In this document: positions 63,537 through 64,000 of the stretch, in pieces
Numbering within the stretch: position 1 is the stretch's first letter
How the letters are laid out: every line of letters starts with the position of its first letter
NCBI GenBank assembly: GCA_029204225.1
Contig: CM055105.1
Span: 51,041,680 to 51,105,679 of the forward strand
Length of the DNA: 64,000 nt
From: Diphasiastrum complanatum
Taxonomy: Eukaryota; Streptophyta; Lycopodiopsida; Lycopodiales; Lycopodiaceae
Direction of reading: 5' to 3'
Notes under the pieces: model-generated
The model's input: only the letters and a program-made list of their open reading frames with translations
Told to the model about the DNA's origin: nothing
The model's database searches: none
Program-made: the position numbers and the translations under genes

Positions 63537-64000
63537 TGATATTCTAAGGAATATTTGAGCCATCTTGAAAAGGATACAGACTTAAGCCTAGAACTGGATC
63601 AGTCAAGTTTAGGCCTTTGCGCCATGCTGTAACGGCTTAAAGTTATTTAGTTCTAAGCCTAAGCCTAGAAGATTGAACTTAAACTAGTCTGAATAAGTTC
63701 AACTTAAGATATTTCAGTTGTTTATGGTCCATTGGGGGTTTGTCCCATGGTACCAATTTAATTAAGTTAAGCCTATGTGGTCTATTTTTCCCATAGTGCC
63801 TTTTTGTAAGTGACCACCACTCCAAGTATATATAGGAGTGGAAGAGTCATTTTGCGAGAGAAGAACCTCATTTGCATAATAGAGCCTTATCTTCTTTCAT
63901 TGAGAGTTCTCCTTTGTGATGATCTTTTGGGTTGTTACAATATTTGTATTATAATTTCTCTCCAATGAATCAAGTTAATTAGTTTTATTTTGTCATTGGG
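63537..64000 (+). repeat. Start of the 3' LTR of element L (runs off the window)
   Basis: Follows the purine-rich tract and starts about TTGATATTCTAAGG; the exact first base is uncertain. A TATATATA box lies at 63,827-63,834, with a probable transcription start about 30 bp later. The end of the LTR is outside the window. Confidence 0.6.

Larger units (their letters stand above)
53736..64000 (+). mobile_element. Ty3/gypsy element L, 5' truncated, continues past the window
   Basis: Plus strand: gag, protease, RT, RNase H, integrase in gypsy order, an extra coding region of about 3 kb, and the beginning of a 3' LTR at about 63,537. No 5' LTR or PBS is recognised; its left end abuts the truncated LTR of E. 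Most frames carry stops, often TAG where related proteins have Gln. The pol order (integrase last) and the presence of a 3' ORF fit the Tat-like group of plant Ty3/gypsy elements. Confidence 0.8.

Overview
This window looks like nuclear DNA from a land plant with a large, repeat-dominated genome. It is AT-rich. It holds many Ty1/copia elements primed by the initiator-Met tRNA site TGGTATCAGAGC, Ty3/gypsy elements of plant type, microsatellites and old tandem repeats. I find no rRNA, tRNA, CRISPR, bacterial-type operon or convincing single-copy housekeeping gene. A gymnosperm, fern or other lineage cannot be told apart from the sequence alone.

Layout. 1-2335 is a diverged tandem array. 2338-5960 holds a short gypsy RT relic, a hairpin, a 96-bp duplication and sequence without a recognisable gene. 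5.6-13.9 kb is a pile of minus-strand copia remnants; element H (9223-13728, target duplication CATAT) sits inside the LTR of element I. 13.9-18.3 kb is a probable minus-strand LTR element (K) with a coiled-coil ORF. 18.4-30.8 kb is a three-level nest on copia element C: element B (minus) lies inside C, and the intact, young element A (22887-29317, plus; target duplication AAATG; one open 1,317-codon gag-pol) lies inside B. 30.8-34.95 kb is a mosaic of copia and gypsy pieces.

35.0-42.5 kb differs from everything around it. It holds a compact cluster of intron-containing, mostly decayed genes not explained by LTR elements: (1) a transposase-like gene, plus strand; (2) an acidic minus-strand protein with one CxxC-CxxxC pair; (3) a plus-strand gene whose N-terminus is an H3-type histone (CENH3-like features, H3-like tail start) read in frame into an Ulp1/C48-like cysteine protease domain; (4) a second spliced minus-strand gene of unknown function, tail-to-tail with (3). 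Genes 2 and 3 diverge from an 860-bp intergenic stretch carrying repeated CGCACTTGTGCG palindromes. I read this as a candidate undescribed multi-gene mobile or virus-derived element, or a decayed host locus. It is the main find of the window.

42.6-53.7 kb returns to retroelements: a duplicated copia RT relic, a copia derivative F with non-copia cargo, a chromodomain gypsy 3' end with its LTR, a minus copia LTR, and element E, a copia element whose integrase-RT-RNase H has been replaced by an unrelated segment. A second copy of that segment occurs at 33.5-34.3 kb. 53.7-64.0 kb is a large decayed Ty3/gypsy element (L) with gag, protease, RT, RNase H, integrase, an extra 3' coding region and the start of its 3' LTR at the window end.
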